A stretch of DNA of 64,000 nucleotides, from positions 3,747,501 through 3,811,500 of the forward strand of contig NZ_CP030059.1 in the NCBI RefSeq assembly GCF_015291745.1, read 5' to 3'. The translations under genes were made by a program, and so were the position numbers. The notes under the pieces are model-generated. The model was not told the DNA's origin. It searched no databases and was given only the letters and a program-made list of their open reading frames with translations. The DNA is from Bradyrhizobium sp. CCBAU 53351. Its GTDB lineage: Bacteria > Pseudomonadota > Alphaproteobacteria > Rhizobiales > Xanthobacteraceae. The first letter of the stretch is position 1. Every line of letters begins with the position of its first letter. This document shows, piece by piece, positions 43,311-52,813 of this stretch.

Positions 43311-46187
43311 TTACGTCGCCTGCTTCAACCGCTCCAGCGCCTCGAGCAGCTTGGTCTTGCGGGCCAGCGCGGCCTCGCGCTTCTCGCGCTCCTCCTCGAC
43401 GACCTCCTCGGCCGCGTTGGCGACGAATTTCTCGTTCGCGAGCTTCGACTCGGCGCGCTTGATGTCGGCGTCGGCCTTGGCGATCTCCTTGTCGAGGCGC
43501 GTGCGCTCGGCGGCGACGTCGATCACGCCCTTGAGCGGCAGCGCGGCCACTTCGCCGCGCACCAGCAGTTGAACCGCGCCGTCAGGAGCACGGTCGGCGA
43601 AAGAAATCTCCGACAGCCGCGCCATGCGCTTGACCACGTCGGTCCAGCGCGGCGCGCGCTCCTTGGTTTCAGTCGAGGCGCCCACGAGCACCAACGCGGT
43701 CAGCGTCGCCGGCGGGATGTTCATCTCGGCGCGCACCGACCGGATCTGCGTGACGAGGTCGATCACCCAGCCGATCTCGGCCTCAGCCTTGGGATCGGTG
43801 AAGTCGGCATGGTCGAAGATCGGCAGCACCCAGGCCGGCGAGACGAGCGGATCGGTCGCCCCCGTCGTCGCAGCCAGCATCGCAAGCTGCTCGGGCGTCG
43901 GCTCGGCCTGCTTCAGCGGCCATTGCGCCAATGCGAGCAGGCCGTCACGCTTGGCCGTCACCTCCCAAAGCTCCTCGGTGATGAAGGGCATGAAGGGGTG
44001 CAGCAGCTTCAGGATCCCGTCGCGCGCCCAGGCGACCATGGCGCGGGTCTCGTCCTTGGCGGGACTGTCCGGGCCAAGCAGCACGGGCTTTGCGAGCTCG
44101 AGATACCAGTCGCAATAGACGTTCCAGACAAAGCGGTAGATCGCGCCGGCCGCATCGTTGAAGCGATAGGCTTCAATGGCCTCGGTCACCTCGCGCGTGG
44201 TGTGCGCGCTCTCATGTGCGATCCAGCGGTTCAGCGTCTCCTTCGCCTTCGCCGGCTCGAAACCGTCAGGCACGGCGCAGTGGTTCATTTCCGCGAAGCG
44301 GCAGGCGTTCCAGAGCTTGGTCGCGAAATTGCGGTAGCCCTCGACGCGGCTGGTGGCGAGCTTGATGTCGCGCCCCTGCGCCGCCATCGCGGCCAGCGTG
44401 AAGCGCAGCGCGTCCGCGCCGTATTCGTCGATCAGGTTGAGCGGATCGATGACGTTGCCCTTCGACTTCGACATCTTGGCGCCCTTCTCGTCGCGGACGA
44501 GGGCGTGGATGTAGATCGTCGAGAACGGCACCTCCTTCATGAAGTGCAGGCCCATCATCATCATGCGGGCGACCCAGAAGAAGATGATGTCGAAGCCGGT
44601 CACCAGCGCATTGGTCGGGTAGTAGCGCTGCACCTCGGGGGCGTCTTCGGGCCAGCCGAGCGTCGAGAACGGCCACAGCGCCGAGGAGAACCAGGTGTCG
44701 AGCACGTCCTCGTCGCGCGTGATGAAGCCTTCGCGCTTGTTGCGGTCGAGCGCCATCTCGCGGCCCTGCTCGGCCGTGATGACCTCCTGCTCGACGTAAT
44801 AGCCGAGGGCGTGGCTGATCGCCTCCTCCTCGGTCTCGGCGACGAACACCTTGCCGTCAGGCCCGTACCAGGCCGGGATCTGGTGGCCCCACCAGAGCTG
44901 GCGCGAGATGCACCAGGGCTGGATGTTCTCCATCCAGTCGAAATAGGTCTTCTCCCAGTTTTTCGGTACGAACGAGGTTTCGCCCGAACGCACCGCCGCG
45001 ATCGCCGGTTTCGCGAGCGTCTTGGCGTCGACATACCATTGGTCGGTCAGGTACGGCTCGATCACGCTGCCCGAGCGGTCGCCATGCGGCACCATGTGGG
45101 TGTGCGGCTCGATCCGCTCGACGAAGCCGAAGCTCTCCAGCCGCTCGACGATGCGCTTGCGCGCGGCGAAGCGGTCGACCCGGTGGAATTCCTCGGCGAA
45201 TTGCGAGGCGCCTTCCGGCAGATCGCGCAGATAGTCCTCGTTGCCGACGAGATCGAGACAACCTTCCCGGTCGATTACGCTGATGCGGCGCAGGCCGTGG
45301 CGATTGCCGACATCGAAGTCGTTGAAGTCGTGCGCCGGCGTCACCTTGACCGCGCCCGAGCCCTTCTCCGGATCGGAATAATCGTCGGCGACGATCGCAA
45401 TCTTGCGGCCGACCAGCGGCAGGATGACGTTTTTGCCGACCAGCTTCTGATAGCGCTCATCCTCGGGATGCACGGCCACGCCGGTATCGCCGAGCATGGT
45501 CTCGGGGCGCGTGGTGGCGACGACGATGAAGCTCGAGGGATCCTCGGGGTTGAAGGTCTTGGCTTCGATCGGGTAGCGCAGATACCAGAGGTGACCCTTC
45601 ACCTCGGTCTGCTGCACTTCGAGATCGGAGATCGCGGTGAGCAGCTTGGTGTCCCAGTTCACCAGCCGCTTGTCCTTGTAGATCAGGCCGTCGCGGTGCA
45701 GCTCGACGAACACCTTGACGACGGCCTTCGAGAGCCCCTCGTCCATGGTGAAGCGTTCGCGCGACCAGTCGCAGGAAGCGCCGAGGCGCTTGAGCTGGTT
45801 GATGATGGTGTCGCCGCTCTCGGCCTTCCACTGCCAGACCCGCTCCAGGAATTTCTCGCGGCCCATCTCGCGGCGGCCGGGCTGCTGCCGTTCCATCAGC
45901 TGCCGCTCGACCACCATCTGGGTGGCGATGCCGGCATGATCGGTGCCGGGCTGCCACAGCACATCGCGGCCGCGCATGCGCTCGAACCGGCAGAGGATGT
46001 CCTGCAGCGTGTTGTTGAGGGCGTGGCCCATGTGCAGCGAGCCCGTCACGTTCGGCGGCGGGATCACGATGGTAAACGGCACGGCGTCACGGCGATCAGG
46101 GCGGCCGGCCTTGAAGGCAAGGCTGTCCTCCCACACCACGGACATGCGGGCTTCGATATCGGCGGGCTGGTAATTTTTCTCGATCAT
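43311..46187 (-). CDS. valS: ValS, valyl-tRNA synthetase
   Basis: 958 residues, normal for bacterial ValS. Class I synthetase motifs: HIGH-type PPNVTGSLHMGHALNNT and KMSKS in KGAKMSKSKGNVIDPLNL; a CP1 editing domain in between (TTRPETMLGDTGVAVHPEDERY), and a C-terminal coiled coil (VVEEEREKREAALARKTKLLEALERL) that contacts tRNA. Tail to tail with the glycosylase. Confidence 0.98.
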   Translation of the reverse strand: MIEKNYQPADIEARMSVVWEDSLAFKAGRPDRRDAVPFTIVIPPPNVTGSLHMGHALNNTLQDILCRFERMRGRDVLWQPGTDHAGIATQMVVERQLMERQQPGRREMGREKFLERVWQWKAESGDTIINQLKRLGASCDWSRERFTMDEGLSKAVVKVFVELHRDGLIYKDKRLVNWDTKLLTAISDLEVQQTEVKGHLWYLRYPIEAKTFNPEDPSSFIVVATTRPETMLGDTGVAVHPEDERYQKLVGKNVILPLVGRKIAIVADDYSDPEKGSGAVKVTPAHDFNDFDVGNRHGLRRISVIDREGCLDLVGNEDYLRDLPEGASQFAEEFHRVDRFAARKRIVERLESFGFVERIEPHTHMVPHGDRSGSVIEPYLTDQWYVDAKTLAKPAIAAVRSGETSFVPKNWEKTYFDWMENIQPWCISRQLWWGHQIPAWYGPDGKVFVAETEEEAISHALGYYVEQEVITAEQGREMALDRNKREGFITRDEDVLDTWFSSALWPFSTLGWPEDAPEVQRYYPTNALVTGFDIIFFWVARMMMMGLHFMKEVPFSTIYIHALVRDEKGAKMSKSKGNVIDPLNLIDEYGADALRFTLAAMAAQGRDIKLATSRVEGYRNFATKLWNACRFAEMNHCAVPDGFEPAKAKETLNRWIAHESAHTTREVTEAIEAYRFNDAAGAIYRFVWNVYCDWYLELAKPVLLGPDSPAKDETRAMVAWARDGILKLLHPFMPFITEELWEVTAKRDGLLALAQWPLKQAEPTPEQLAMLAATTGATDPLVSPAWVLPIFDHADFTDPKAEAEIGWVIDLVTQIRSVRAEMNIPPATLTALVLVGASTETKERAPRWTDVVKRMARLSEISFADRAPDGAVQLLVRGEVAALPLKGVIDVAAERTRLDKEIAKADADIKRAESKLANEKFVANAAEEVVEEEREKREAALARKTKLLEALERLKQAT

Positions 46188-46241
46188 GGGGTTGTAGAAA
46201 GCCGCGTGTGCGGGTCAAGTCAACGGGAAGCTCAGCGGCTA

Positions 46242-46278
46242 AGGGCATTCGGCCCGGTCCGCAGGCCGAATATGCCCT
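46242..46278. repeat. Inverted repeat between popZ and valS
   Basis: AGGGCATTCGGCC and its partner GGCCGAATATGCCCT, with a 9-base loop and a 2-base bulge, lie between the stop of the PopZ gene (46314) and the start of valS (46187), both minus strand. It may end the popZ transcript. No U-run follows it. Confidence 0.4.
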
Positions 46279-46313
46279 GGGAGCAGGGCTTTATCGGGGC
46301 CGGACCGCCGGTC

Positions 46314-47093
46314 TCAGCGGCCGCCGCGCGAGACCCGCTCGATTTCGGCCTTCACGATGCGTTCCACGAGGCCGGGCAAATTGTCGTCGAGCCAGGATTT
46401 CAGCATCGGACGCAGCATCTCCTTGACCAGATCTTCCAGCGTCCGTGCATTGCTGCTGAGCACCGTATGGGCCAGGGAATTGAACGCGGATTCGACCGCC
46501 GAGACCGTCGACTGCGCGAGCATGGGCTGCTGCGGCGGCAACGGCGGAGCATCGAAATCGACAGGCGCGTAGGACGGTGGCGGCGTTGGGCGCGGCGGCG
46601 GCGCTTCGGCGAATTCGAGATCGTCCCGCGGCTCGACCTTGCGGAAGCTCGGTGGCGGCGGAGCCGGTGTCGGGTCCATCGCCATCTCGTCGGTCAATTC
46701 GAGCACGTCGGGCTCAGGCTCGGGTTCAGGCTCCGGCTCCGGCGTGCGGACCTCGGGCGCAGGTGTGGCCGCATCGAGCCCCGCCAGCAGCGCGTCGATG
46801 TCGTCCTGGCTGTTTGGCGATGCATCCGCCGCAGGTGCGGGAGCTGGGGCTGGAGCCGGCTTTGCGGCCGGAGGTGGCGCGGGCTTCTCAGCGGCCGGTT
46901 TGGGCGGTGCGACCTTGGAGGGCGGAATGTCGTTCATCGCCTGCGGCTTCGGCGGGGCTGCGGGGGCCGCGGCTTTCTCGGGCTTGGCGGTCTCGGCCGG
47001 CGGTGGCTTGGCCTCGTCGTCGGCAATGATGCGCCGGATCGAGGCCAGAATCTCCTCCATCGAGGGTTCTGTAACCTTTGCAGGCTGCGTCAT
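46314..47093 (-). CDS. popZ: PopZ-type polar organizing protein (DUF2497)
   Basis: 259 residues from the ATG at 47093 (a GTG at 47105 is the alternative). The conserved N-terminal helix EPSMEEILASIRRIIADDEA recruits partners, then a long Pro/Ala-rich and acidic spacer (EPEPEPEPEPD, PPPAAKPAPAPAPAPAA) and a C-terminal helical oligomerisation region (LEDLVKEMLRPMLKSWLDDNLPGLVERIVKAEIERVSRGG). In Caulobacter PopZ builds the polar condensate that anchors the chromosome origin through ParB. The long spacer is variable, so its length here is normal. Confidence 0.9.
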   Translation of the reverse strand: MTQPAKVTEPSMEEILASIRRIIADDEAKPPPAETAKPEKAAAPAAPPKPQAMNDIPPSKVAPPKPAAEKPAPPPAAKPAPAPAPAPAADASPNSQDDIDALLAGLDAATPAPEVRTPEPEPEPEPEPDVLELTDEMAMDPTPAPPPPSFRKVEPRDDLEFAEAPPPRPTPPPSYAPVDFDAPPLPPQQPMLAQSTVSAVESAFNSLAHTVLSSNARTLEDLVKEMLRPMLKSWLDDNLPGLVERIVKAEIERVSRGGR

Positions 47094-47397
47094 CTCCGAC
47101 TCCACATCATCAACGCCCTCGCATGCGTTGTTTTACACCAAGCAGGACAGGATTGGCCGGTTCCGCACCAAGTGGCCCGACATTTTCGTCGCGGCAGCCC
47201 GACTTGTCCCCAGATCACGGCTCAACGTGCGGCGGTGCGCCCCTGCCCCCGGCACTCAAGCTTTACGCACACAGCATCAATGCGAGGCGAATCGACCCGC
47301 ATTCTCTTGGCAAGGCTATGTCAGGGATTTTGACGATTGCAAGCAAAGCGCCGGTCGGCCTCGGCTATTCGCGTGGCCGACCGGACGATTACGGGGA
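47094..47397. other. Intergenic region between popZ and tolC-like gene, with one hairpin
   Basis: No gene seen. It contains a perfect 10-bp inverted repeat at 47351-47384 (CCGGTCGGCC / GGCCGACCGG with a 14-base loop) some 13 bases past the stop of the TolC-family gene, so the hairpin would form at the 3' end of that message. The rest should hold the popZ promoter, but I could not pick a clear -35/-10 pair. Confidence 0.55.
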
Positions 47398-48801
47398 TCA
47401 GCGCCCGTCAGGCGTGCGCACACCGCCCCAGCTGTCGCGGACTTGATGGTAGTGAACGCTGGGATCGTAAACATTGGTCGCAAGACCCAGGACCTGCGGC
47501 GCCAGACGGCCGACGGCGGCGAGGACGTTGTACGATGCGACGACACGGTCATGCTGCGCGGTCACGAGCGCGACGCGCGCATTGACCAGCGCCTGCTGCG
47601 CGTTGAGCACGTCGAGCGTGGTGCGCTGCCCGGCCTTGGCTTCCTCGCGCACGCCGTTCAGCGCGATCTCGGACGCCGCCACCTGCGCCTGCGCCGACTG
47701 CACCTGCGCCTTGCCGGCCTGCAGCGAGCCCCACCATTGCACGACGGTCGCGCGGGTCTGATCGCGCGTGTTTTCGAGGTTGAGACGTTGCTGAGCCAGG
47801 TTTTCCTTGGATTGACGGATCAGCGAATATTCACTGCCACCCTGATAGATCGGCACGGAGATCTGCGCGAGCGCTGTGGCACTGAGCGAACGGTATTGAA
47901 TCAAAGATTGTTCGTAGGCTTGGGTCACCCCCGCCTGCAGTGTGACTGTCGGCAGCAGAGCGCCCTCGGCGACCTTGACCTGCAGGTAATTGACGTCGAT
48001 GCCGAACATCGCAGCCGTGACGTTCGGATGCTCGACGAGGCCGAGCTCGACCGCGGCAGCGAGCGTCGCGGGCAGGAAACGGTCCACGGGCGAGCCGGGC
48101 GCCAAGTTCGTCGGCTCGTTGCCGATGATGCGGCGGAAGTTCGCGCGCGTCGTGGTGAGATTCGCCTCGGCGGTCAGGGCCTGCGTCCTGCCGGCCGCCA
48201 GCTGTGCTTCCGATTGCGCAACGTCGGTGCGGGTCACTTCGCCGACATTGAAACGATCACGGGTCTGCTTGAGGGTCTGCTCGAGGACCCGCACGTTGCT
48301 GCGCTGAACTTCGAGCGTCGCCGCGTCGCGCAGATAGTCCATGTAGGTCGTAGCAGCCTGGAGCAGCACGGTTTGATCGAGGCTGCGCAGCGCTTCGCGA
48401 GAGCCGGAAACCTGGCTCTCTGCGGCGCGCGTCCTGTTAGCCGTCTGGTTGCCGTTGTAAAGCGTCTGCGAAGCCGTCAGTCCCACGCTCCGGGGATAGC
48501 CTTTGCCGTTGACCGGATCGCTGGTGGAGGAACTCTTGAAGTCCGAGTACTGAATGCCCCCGCTCGCCGTCAGATTGACCTTCGGGCGATAGCCGGACAA
48601 AGCCTGCGGCACGTTTTCGTCGGTCGAGCGCACCTGGGCACGCTGTGCGTTGAGCTGCGGATTGTTCTGATAGGCGCGCACCAGTGCGGCGTTGATCGTG
48701 TCCGCCAAGGCAGGCGTCGGCCCGGCAAGCGCCAGCAACAGGACCGAAACCGCAGCTCCGGTGGAGAGCTTCACCCCATGCATCCCAAAATTTCCGTTCA
48801 T
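47398..48801 (-). CDS. TolC-family outer membrane efflux/secretion protein
   Basis: 467 residues with a signal peptide (STGAAVSVLLLALAGPTPALA) and two repeats of the OEP domain: TINAALVRAYQNNPQLNAQRAQVRSTDE at the start of the first, then long helical segments (QVSGSREALRSLDQTVLLQAATTYMDYLRD) and a second set (QVAASEIALNGVREEAKAGQRTTLDVLNAQQAL), the TolC signature. It forms the outer channel for tripartite efflux or type I secretion. Start ATG at 48801; a second ATG at 48783 is possible. No pump gene is adjacent, so it may serve several systems. Confidence 0.92.
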   Translation of the reverse strand: MNGNFGMHGVKLSTGAAVSVLLLALAGPTPALADTINAALVRAYQNNPQLNAQRAQVRSTDENVPQALSGYRPKVNLTASGGIQYSDFKSSSTSDPVNGKGYPRSVGLTASQTLYNGNQTANRTRAAESQVSGSREALRSLDQTVLLQAATTYMDYLRDAATLEVQRSNVRVLEQTLKQTRDRFNVGEVTRTDVAQSEAQLAAGRTQALTAEANLTTTRANFRRIIGNEPTNLAPGSPVDRFLPATLAAAVELGLVEHPNVTAAMFGIDVNYLQVKVAEGALLPTVTLQAGVTQAYEQSLIQYRSLSATALAQISVPIYQGGSEYSLIRQSKENLAQQRLNLENTRDQTRATVVQWWGSLQAGKAQVQSAQAQVAASEIALNGVREEAKAGQRTTLDVLNAQQALVNARVALVTAQHDRVVASYNVLAAVGRLAPQVLGLATNVYDPSVHYHQVRDSWGGVRTPDGR

Positions 48802-48987
48802 TCTAACGCCCGGCTCGTGCCCGCGAGCTGGGTTACCGTCTACCGAGTGGAGTCGTTGCCCCGCCGCAACATAGGCTGCGGATTGGCGCGACGGAACTAC
48901 CTGAGGGTAGTTCCCGGTGGAAACTCTTCACGTGCAGCATCCCGGCCACACTTCTGATTCAGAACGGGATTTTAATGGGCTTTGCCG

Positions 48988-49740
48988 TCAGAAGACGAAG
49001 CCGGCCGCCCGCGCCAGCCCGGGAAGGACCGGGGCGGCGGCGTCGAACAGGGCCCGATGGCCGAATTCACCGTGGGTATGGGTCACGATCACGGCCCGCG
49101 GCGGCCTGGATTCGGCGGACACGCCCACCAGGCGCCCGCCCTCCTTCAGCTGCCCGAGCAGGGCTTCCGGCATCACCTCGGCAGCGCCATTGAGGATGAT
49201 CACGTCATAGGGAGCGGCGGACGGATCGCCCTCGCCGCAGGCGGCGGCCTTGCAGGCGACATTGGCAAGCTTCAGGGCAGCGAAGGCATTCGTTGCCTTC
49301 GCGGCCAGCGCCGAATCGCATTCCGTCGCGGTGACCTGGCGCGCCAGCTTGGCGGCCAGCGCGGCGAGATATCCCGTCGCACAGCCGACCACCAGCACGT
49401 TGTCGCCCTCGCCGATCTCGGCGGCCTGCAGTAGCTTGCCCGTCAGCTGCGGCTTGATGAGGAAGCGCTTGGCTCCGCCCTCGCTGACGTCAAGATCGAG
49501 GTCGAGGTAAGCCAGTGCCTGCCTGTCGGCCGGCACGAAGGCCTCGCGCGGAACCGTGAGCATGGCATCGAGAACACGACGGTCGGTGACGTCATTGGTG
49601 CGCACCTGGCCATCGACCATTTTGAGGCGCCGCTTCTCGCTCTCCGCAGCCTGCTTCTTGCGTTCTGCACCCTGGTGGATCTCCAGGGCGTCCGTCCGGT
49701 ACCCGGATTCGGTCTTGGGAAGCGTGTCATTCTGCGGCAT
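48988..49740 (-). CDS. Protein-L-isoaspartate O-methyltransferase family protein
   Basis: 250 residues from ATG 49740; the family core begins at MVDGQVRTNDVTD (residue 41), so a shorter start at 49620 is possible, although family members usually have some residues before that motif. SAM-binding motif I is NVLVVGCATGYLAALAAKL, which has VGCATGY in place of the usual IGTGSGY, and motif II is YDVIILNGAAEVMP. It should use SAM to methylate isoaspartyl residues, but the changed motif I, shared by an alphaproteobacterial subgroup, leaves its activity uncertain. The first ~40 residues are charged and not conserved. Confidence 0.8.
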   Translation of the reverse strand: MPQNDTLPKTESGYRTDALEIHQGAERKKQAAESEKRRLKMVDGQVRTNDVTDRRVLDAMLTVPREAFVPADRQALAYLDLDLDVSEGGAKRFLIKPQLTGKLLQAAEIGEGDNVLVVGCATGYLAALAAKLARQVTATECDSALAAKATNAFAALKLANVACKAAACGEGDPSAAPYDVIILNGAAEVMPEALLGQLKEGGRLVGVSAESRPPRAVIVTHTHGEFGHRALFDAAAPVLPGLARAAGFVF

Positions 49741-49908
49741 GTCGGGTCTCGCGGTGCCTTGTCGAGGCGGTGCGATCGACAGCTCCAGCCGTCGGTCGCG
49801 AGCCAAAATTCGCGGCATCTTTGGAACATGCCCGCCGAAAACGCAACATGACACTCGCCCCTAGACCCGGGGCTTTCCGCAACCTCCCGATCGCAGGGGC
49901 AACCAGCC

Positions 49909-50088
49909 CTACTCGATTGCCACCGCGAGGCGGCCGATCAGAGCTGCGACCTCATCCAGCCGCGCCGAATTGGGCGTCTCGACCGCACGCGCCAGACAGG
50001 CGAGGCATTCATCGTCGCTGAGCTCGGGAATCTCGGCCGGCAGAATCGAGGGGGCCATCTGAGAACGGTCGACCTGGATGTCTGTCAT
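49909..50088 (-). CDS. Small protein of 59 residues, unknown function
   Basis: MTDIQVDRSQMAPSILPAEIPELSDDECLACLARAVETPNSARLDE-type sequence (59 residues): acidic, with one CLAC pair and a C-terminal helix ALIGRLAVAIE. ATG at 50088 has a GGAGC ribosome binding site eight bases upstream. No domain recognised; it lies alone between the methyltransferase gene and tRNA-Asn. Confidence 0.6.
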   Translation of the reverse strand: MTDIQVDRSQMAPSILPAEIPELSDDECLACLARAVETPNSARLDEVAALIGRLAVAIE

Positions 50089-50302
50089 GGGAATCAGCTC
50101 CGTAAAATTCCGGCAGCTGTCGAAGCTCGATTTCAATTGAGTCGATTTGGCGCCGCCCGCATGGCGTGACGACGCCCATCCACACATCTGCTTGAATGCG
50201 ATTCCAGGCAGGAATCGCTAAGGCGCTGCTCAGAAACCACTGCAACGAGGTCGCCCGCCGCATGAGGACGCGGCTGCAACTCATTGAATTTACGGCAAGA
50301 TT

Positions 50303-50377
50303 TGGCTCCCCGGGCTGGATTCGAACCAGCGACCATCCGATTAACAGTCGGATGCTCTACCGCTGAGCTACCGAGGA
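50303..50377 (-). tRNA. tRNA-Asn (anticodon GTT)
   Basis: Minus strand, 75 bases including an encoded CCA. The 5' acceptor TCCTCGG pairs with 3' CCGGGGA (one T-G pair), the D arm is GCTCAGCGGTAGAGC, the anticodon loop CTGTTAA carries GTT, and the T arm has GGTTCGAATCC. All arms fold correctly. Confidence 0.97.
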
Positions 50378-50513
50378 AAAGGCGAACCAGTCGTTCGCGC
50401 GGGGCTGCGTATAACAAAGCCGCTTGCGCTTGCAAAGGACGAATTCGTCATCATCCGAACGTAGCTGAGGAAGGGCCTGAAAGGTCCCTCCTCCAGGCCG
50501 TGACGGCCGATCG

Positions 50514-50882
50514 CTATTCCGCGAGAAACGAGGTGGTCTTGGTGCCGGGGTCGTAGCGCAGCCGAAGCGCGGTCATCTTGCAGAGATTGACGTTCTTCCA
50601 CAGCACCGCCTCGTCGTAGTTCTGCCAGTCGACGCGGATGTTCCAGACGCAGCCCTCGTCGTCCTCGTCGAACTCGACATAGGTGCTGGCCTGGTTCTGC
50701 AGCACCTTTTCGAGCTCGTTCTCCCACTCGTCCAGCCCATCGTCCGGCGCGTTGAAGCCGAGGAATTTGATGGCATAGCCGGTCTCGTTGACGACGGTGA
50801 CGTTGCGGGCGTCAGCCGCGAACGCGGGCATGGCGGCGACCGATAAACCGATCGCGATCAATCCAGACAGAAAATACTTCAT
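50514..50882 (-). CDS. Small secreted protein, unknown function
   Basis: 122 residues from the ATG at 50882 with a GGAGGA ribosome binding site and a signal peptide (MKYFLSGLIAIGLSVAAMPAFA). The mature part, starting ADARNVTVVNETGYAIKFLGFNAPDDG, resembles small beta-sandwich secreted proteins of rhizobia of unknown role; its two Cys (EGCVWNIRVDW, VNLCKMTALRL) may form a disulfide. Lies 211 bases beyond the flotillin gene and may be its own transcription unit. Confidence 0.78.
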   Translation of the reverse strand: MKYFLSGLIAIGLSVAAMPAFAADARNVTVVNETGYAIKFLGFNAPDDGLDEWENELEKVLQNQASTYVEFDEDDEGCVWNIRVDWQNYDEAVLWKNVNLCKMTALRLRYDPGTKTTSFLAE

Positions 50883-51092
50883 GTGAAAAATCCTCCGATC
50901 GAAACAGGCCTCGGCGCCCGGCGTCGATCGGCGCAGGCGCCGCGGCAACAAAAAGCGTTGCCTCGAGACATGTCCGGAGCGCGATCGAAGGGTTCAACAC
51001 GCCGTCGATCTGCACTCCGGAACGTTGCGCGACGCGAGACGCGCAGGACTTGTTTCTATCGTTTCGAATTCTCCGCAGCAATGAACGGGCAT

Positions 51093-52793
51093 TCATAGAT
51101 CGGCGGCGTTTGCCTTCGCCGGCGCAGGCGCAGGCGCCGGCACAGCTGCGCCGTTGCTCTTCCCGGTCACCGCGCCGACCAGCGCCTGCACGGGATCGTC
51201 GCCCGGCGCAAAGCCGCTCTGGCGCAGGATCTCGTCGATCATCGGACGCAGCGCGTGGACCTTGAGCAGCTCGCCGGCGAGCCCTTCGCCGAAACCGACA
51301 TTGCCTCCGCCGGCGCCGTTGCCGCCGAACGCACCACCGGTGTGCAGGATACGGACGTCCTTGAGGTTTGCGATCGGCTTGACCATCTCGGCCAGCGCCA
51401 AGGGCATCGTCTCGATCCGCTTCTTGGCGATCTCGAAGTCGATGACGTTGCTGCCGAGCTTGTTCTGCGCCTCGTTCTTCATGGTGATGACGGCGGCCTC
51501 GGCCTCACCGATGTTGCGGACGCCGACGGCCTTGATCTTGTTGGATTCGGCTTCCGCGGTGGCCAGCGTCTTCACGGCCTCGGCGCGATCGAGCGAGGCC
51601 TTTTTCTCGGCCTCGGCCGCGACGATCAGCTCGGTCGATTTGCGTTCGGCCTCGGTGCGCGCGGCCAGCACCTGGGTGAGACGGGCACGATCGGCGACCT
51701 CGACGGCGCGCGCCGTGACGACCTTTTCCTCCGCGGAGACGGCGATCGCTTCGGCGGTCTTGGCTTCCGCGACGGCTTCCGAGGTCTGCTTGCTCTTGGC
51801 CGCGATCTGGATCTCGTTCTCCTGCGTGGCGATCTGGATCTCGCGCTGGGCGTCGGTCTTGCGCTTGTTGATCGCCAGATCCGACTCGATCACCGCGGTT
51901 TCCTTGACCTGCTTGGCGCCGGCCTCCTTCTCGGCAACCGCCCTATCGGTATCGATGCGGGCGTTCTCCTCGGTCAGGCGCGCGGTCTGGGTTGCGGTCG
52001 CGACCTCGGCGCGGGTGCTTGCGGTCTTGTTGGCGATGTCGCGCTCCTGGGAGAGCTCGGCCTCTTTCTTGGTCCGCTCGATGCCGAGGGTCTGCTGCCG
52101 CGCCTCGAGGTCCTTCTGCGCAATCGCGACCTCGTTGTCGCGCACGATGGCGTTGCGGTCGCGGCGACGGGTCTCGGTGACGGTCTTCAATTGGGTCAGG
52201 CCTTCGGCGTCGAAGAAGTTCTCCGGATTGAAGAACTTGACGTCGGTCTGGTCCAGCTTGGTCAGCGACACCGACTCCAGTTCGAGACCGTTCGACTTCA
52301 CGTCCGACTCGACCGTGGACTGCACGTGCTTGACGAAGTCCGATCGCTTCTCCTGAAGCTCCAGGATGCTCATGGTCGCGGCGACCGAGCGCAGGCCGTC
52401 GACGAACTTCGCCTCCACCTGGTTGCGCAGCGCCTCGGCGTCGTTGGTCAGCGCGCCCAGCGTCTGGCTTGCCAGCGCGATGCTCTCCTCGTCCGGACGA
52501 ACGCGGACGTAGAACTCGGCGACGATGTCGACACGCAAACGGTCCTTGGTGATGAGGGATTCCCGCTCCTTGCGTTCGACGGTGAGCCGCAGAGTCTTCA
52601 GATTGACGCTGGCATAGGAGTGGAAGATCGGCAGGATCATGGCGCCGCCGTCGAGCACGACTTTCTTGCCGCCGAGGCCGGTGCGCACGAAGGCCTCGTC
52701 GCGCGTGGCGCGCTTGTAGAGGATGGTGAAGACGATCCCGAGGACGACGATCAGCGCGACGCCGATCATGGCCGGGACTGCGATGTCGAACAT
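51093..52793 (-). CDS. yqiK: Flotillin-like membrane protein (YqiK family)
   Basis: 566 residues from the ATG at 52793, preceded by GGAG six bases upstream (a TTG at 52805 is the alternative). One N-terminal membrane helix (AMIGVALIVVLGIVFTILY), a prohibitin/SPFH domain (about 40-200), then long coiled coil rich in Ala, Glu, Lys (about 220-440), and an Ala/Pro/Gly-rich tail. Flotillins form membrane microdomains; YqiK is linked to membrane fluidity and stress in E. coli. Third gene of a unit with the YqiJ-like and PspA-like genes, 20 bases after the former. Confidence 0.93.
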   Translation of the reverse strand: MFDIAVPAMIGVALIVVLGIVFTILYKRATRDEAFVRTGLGGKKVVLDGGAMILPIFHSYASVNLKTLRLTVERKERESLITKDRLRVDIVAEFYVRVRPDEESIALASQTLGALTNDAEALRNQVEAKFVDGLRSVAATMSILELQEKRSDFVKHVQSTVESDVKSNGLELESVSLTKLDQTDVKFFNPENFFDAEGLTQLKTVTETRRRDRNAIVRDNEVAIAQKDLEARQQTLGIERTKKEAELSQERDIANKTASTRAEVATATQTARLTEENARIDTDRAVAEKEAGAKQVKETAVIESDLAINKRKTDAQREIQIATQENEIQIAAKSKQTSEAVAEAKTAEAIAVSAEEKVVTARAVEVADRARLTQVLAARTEAERKSTELIVAAEAEKKASLDRAEAVKTLATAEAESNKIKAVGVRNIGEAEAAVITMKNEAQNKLGSNVIDFEIAKKRIETMPLALAEMVKPIANLKDVRILHTGGAFGGNGAGGGNVGFGEGLAGELLKVHALRPMIDEILRQSGFAPGDDPVQALVGAVTGKSNGAAVPAPAPAPAKANAADL

Positions 52794-52813
52794 GATATTC
52801 TCCAATGAATGAC

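Noticed and set aside
41034..47333. Very long plus-strand open frame of about 2,100 codons
   Set aside because: It is antisense to lipA, valS and popZ and to a palindromic repeat. Its composition (Arg/His/Asp/Gly-rich) is that of the complement of GC-rich codons, not of a protein.
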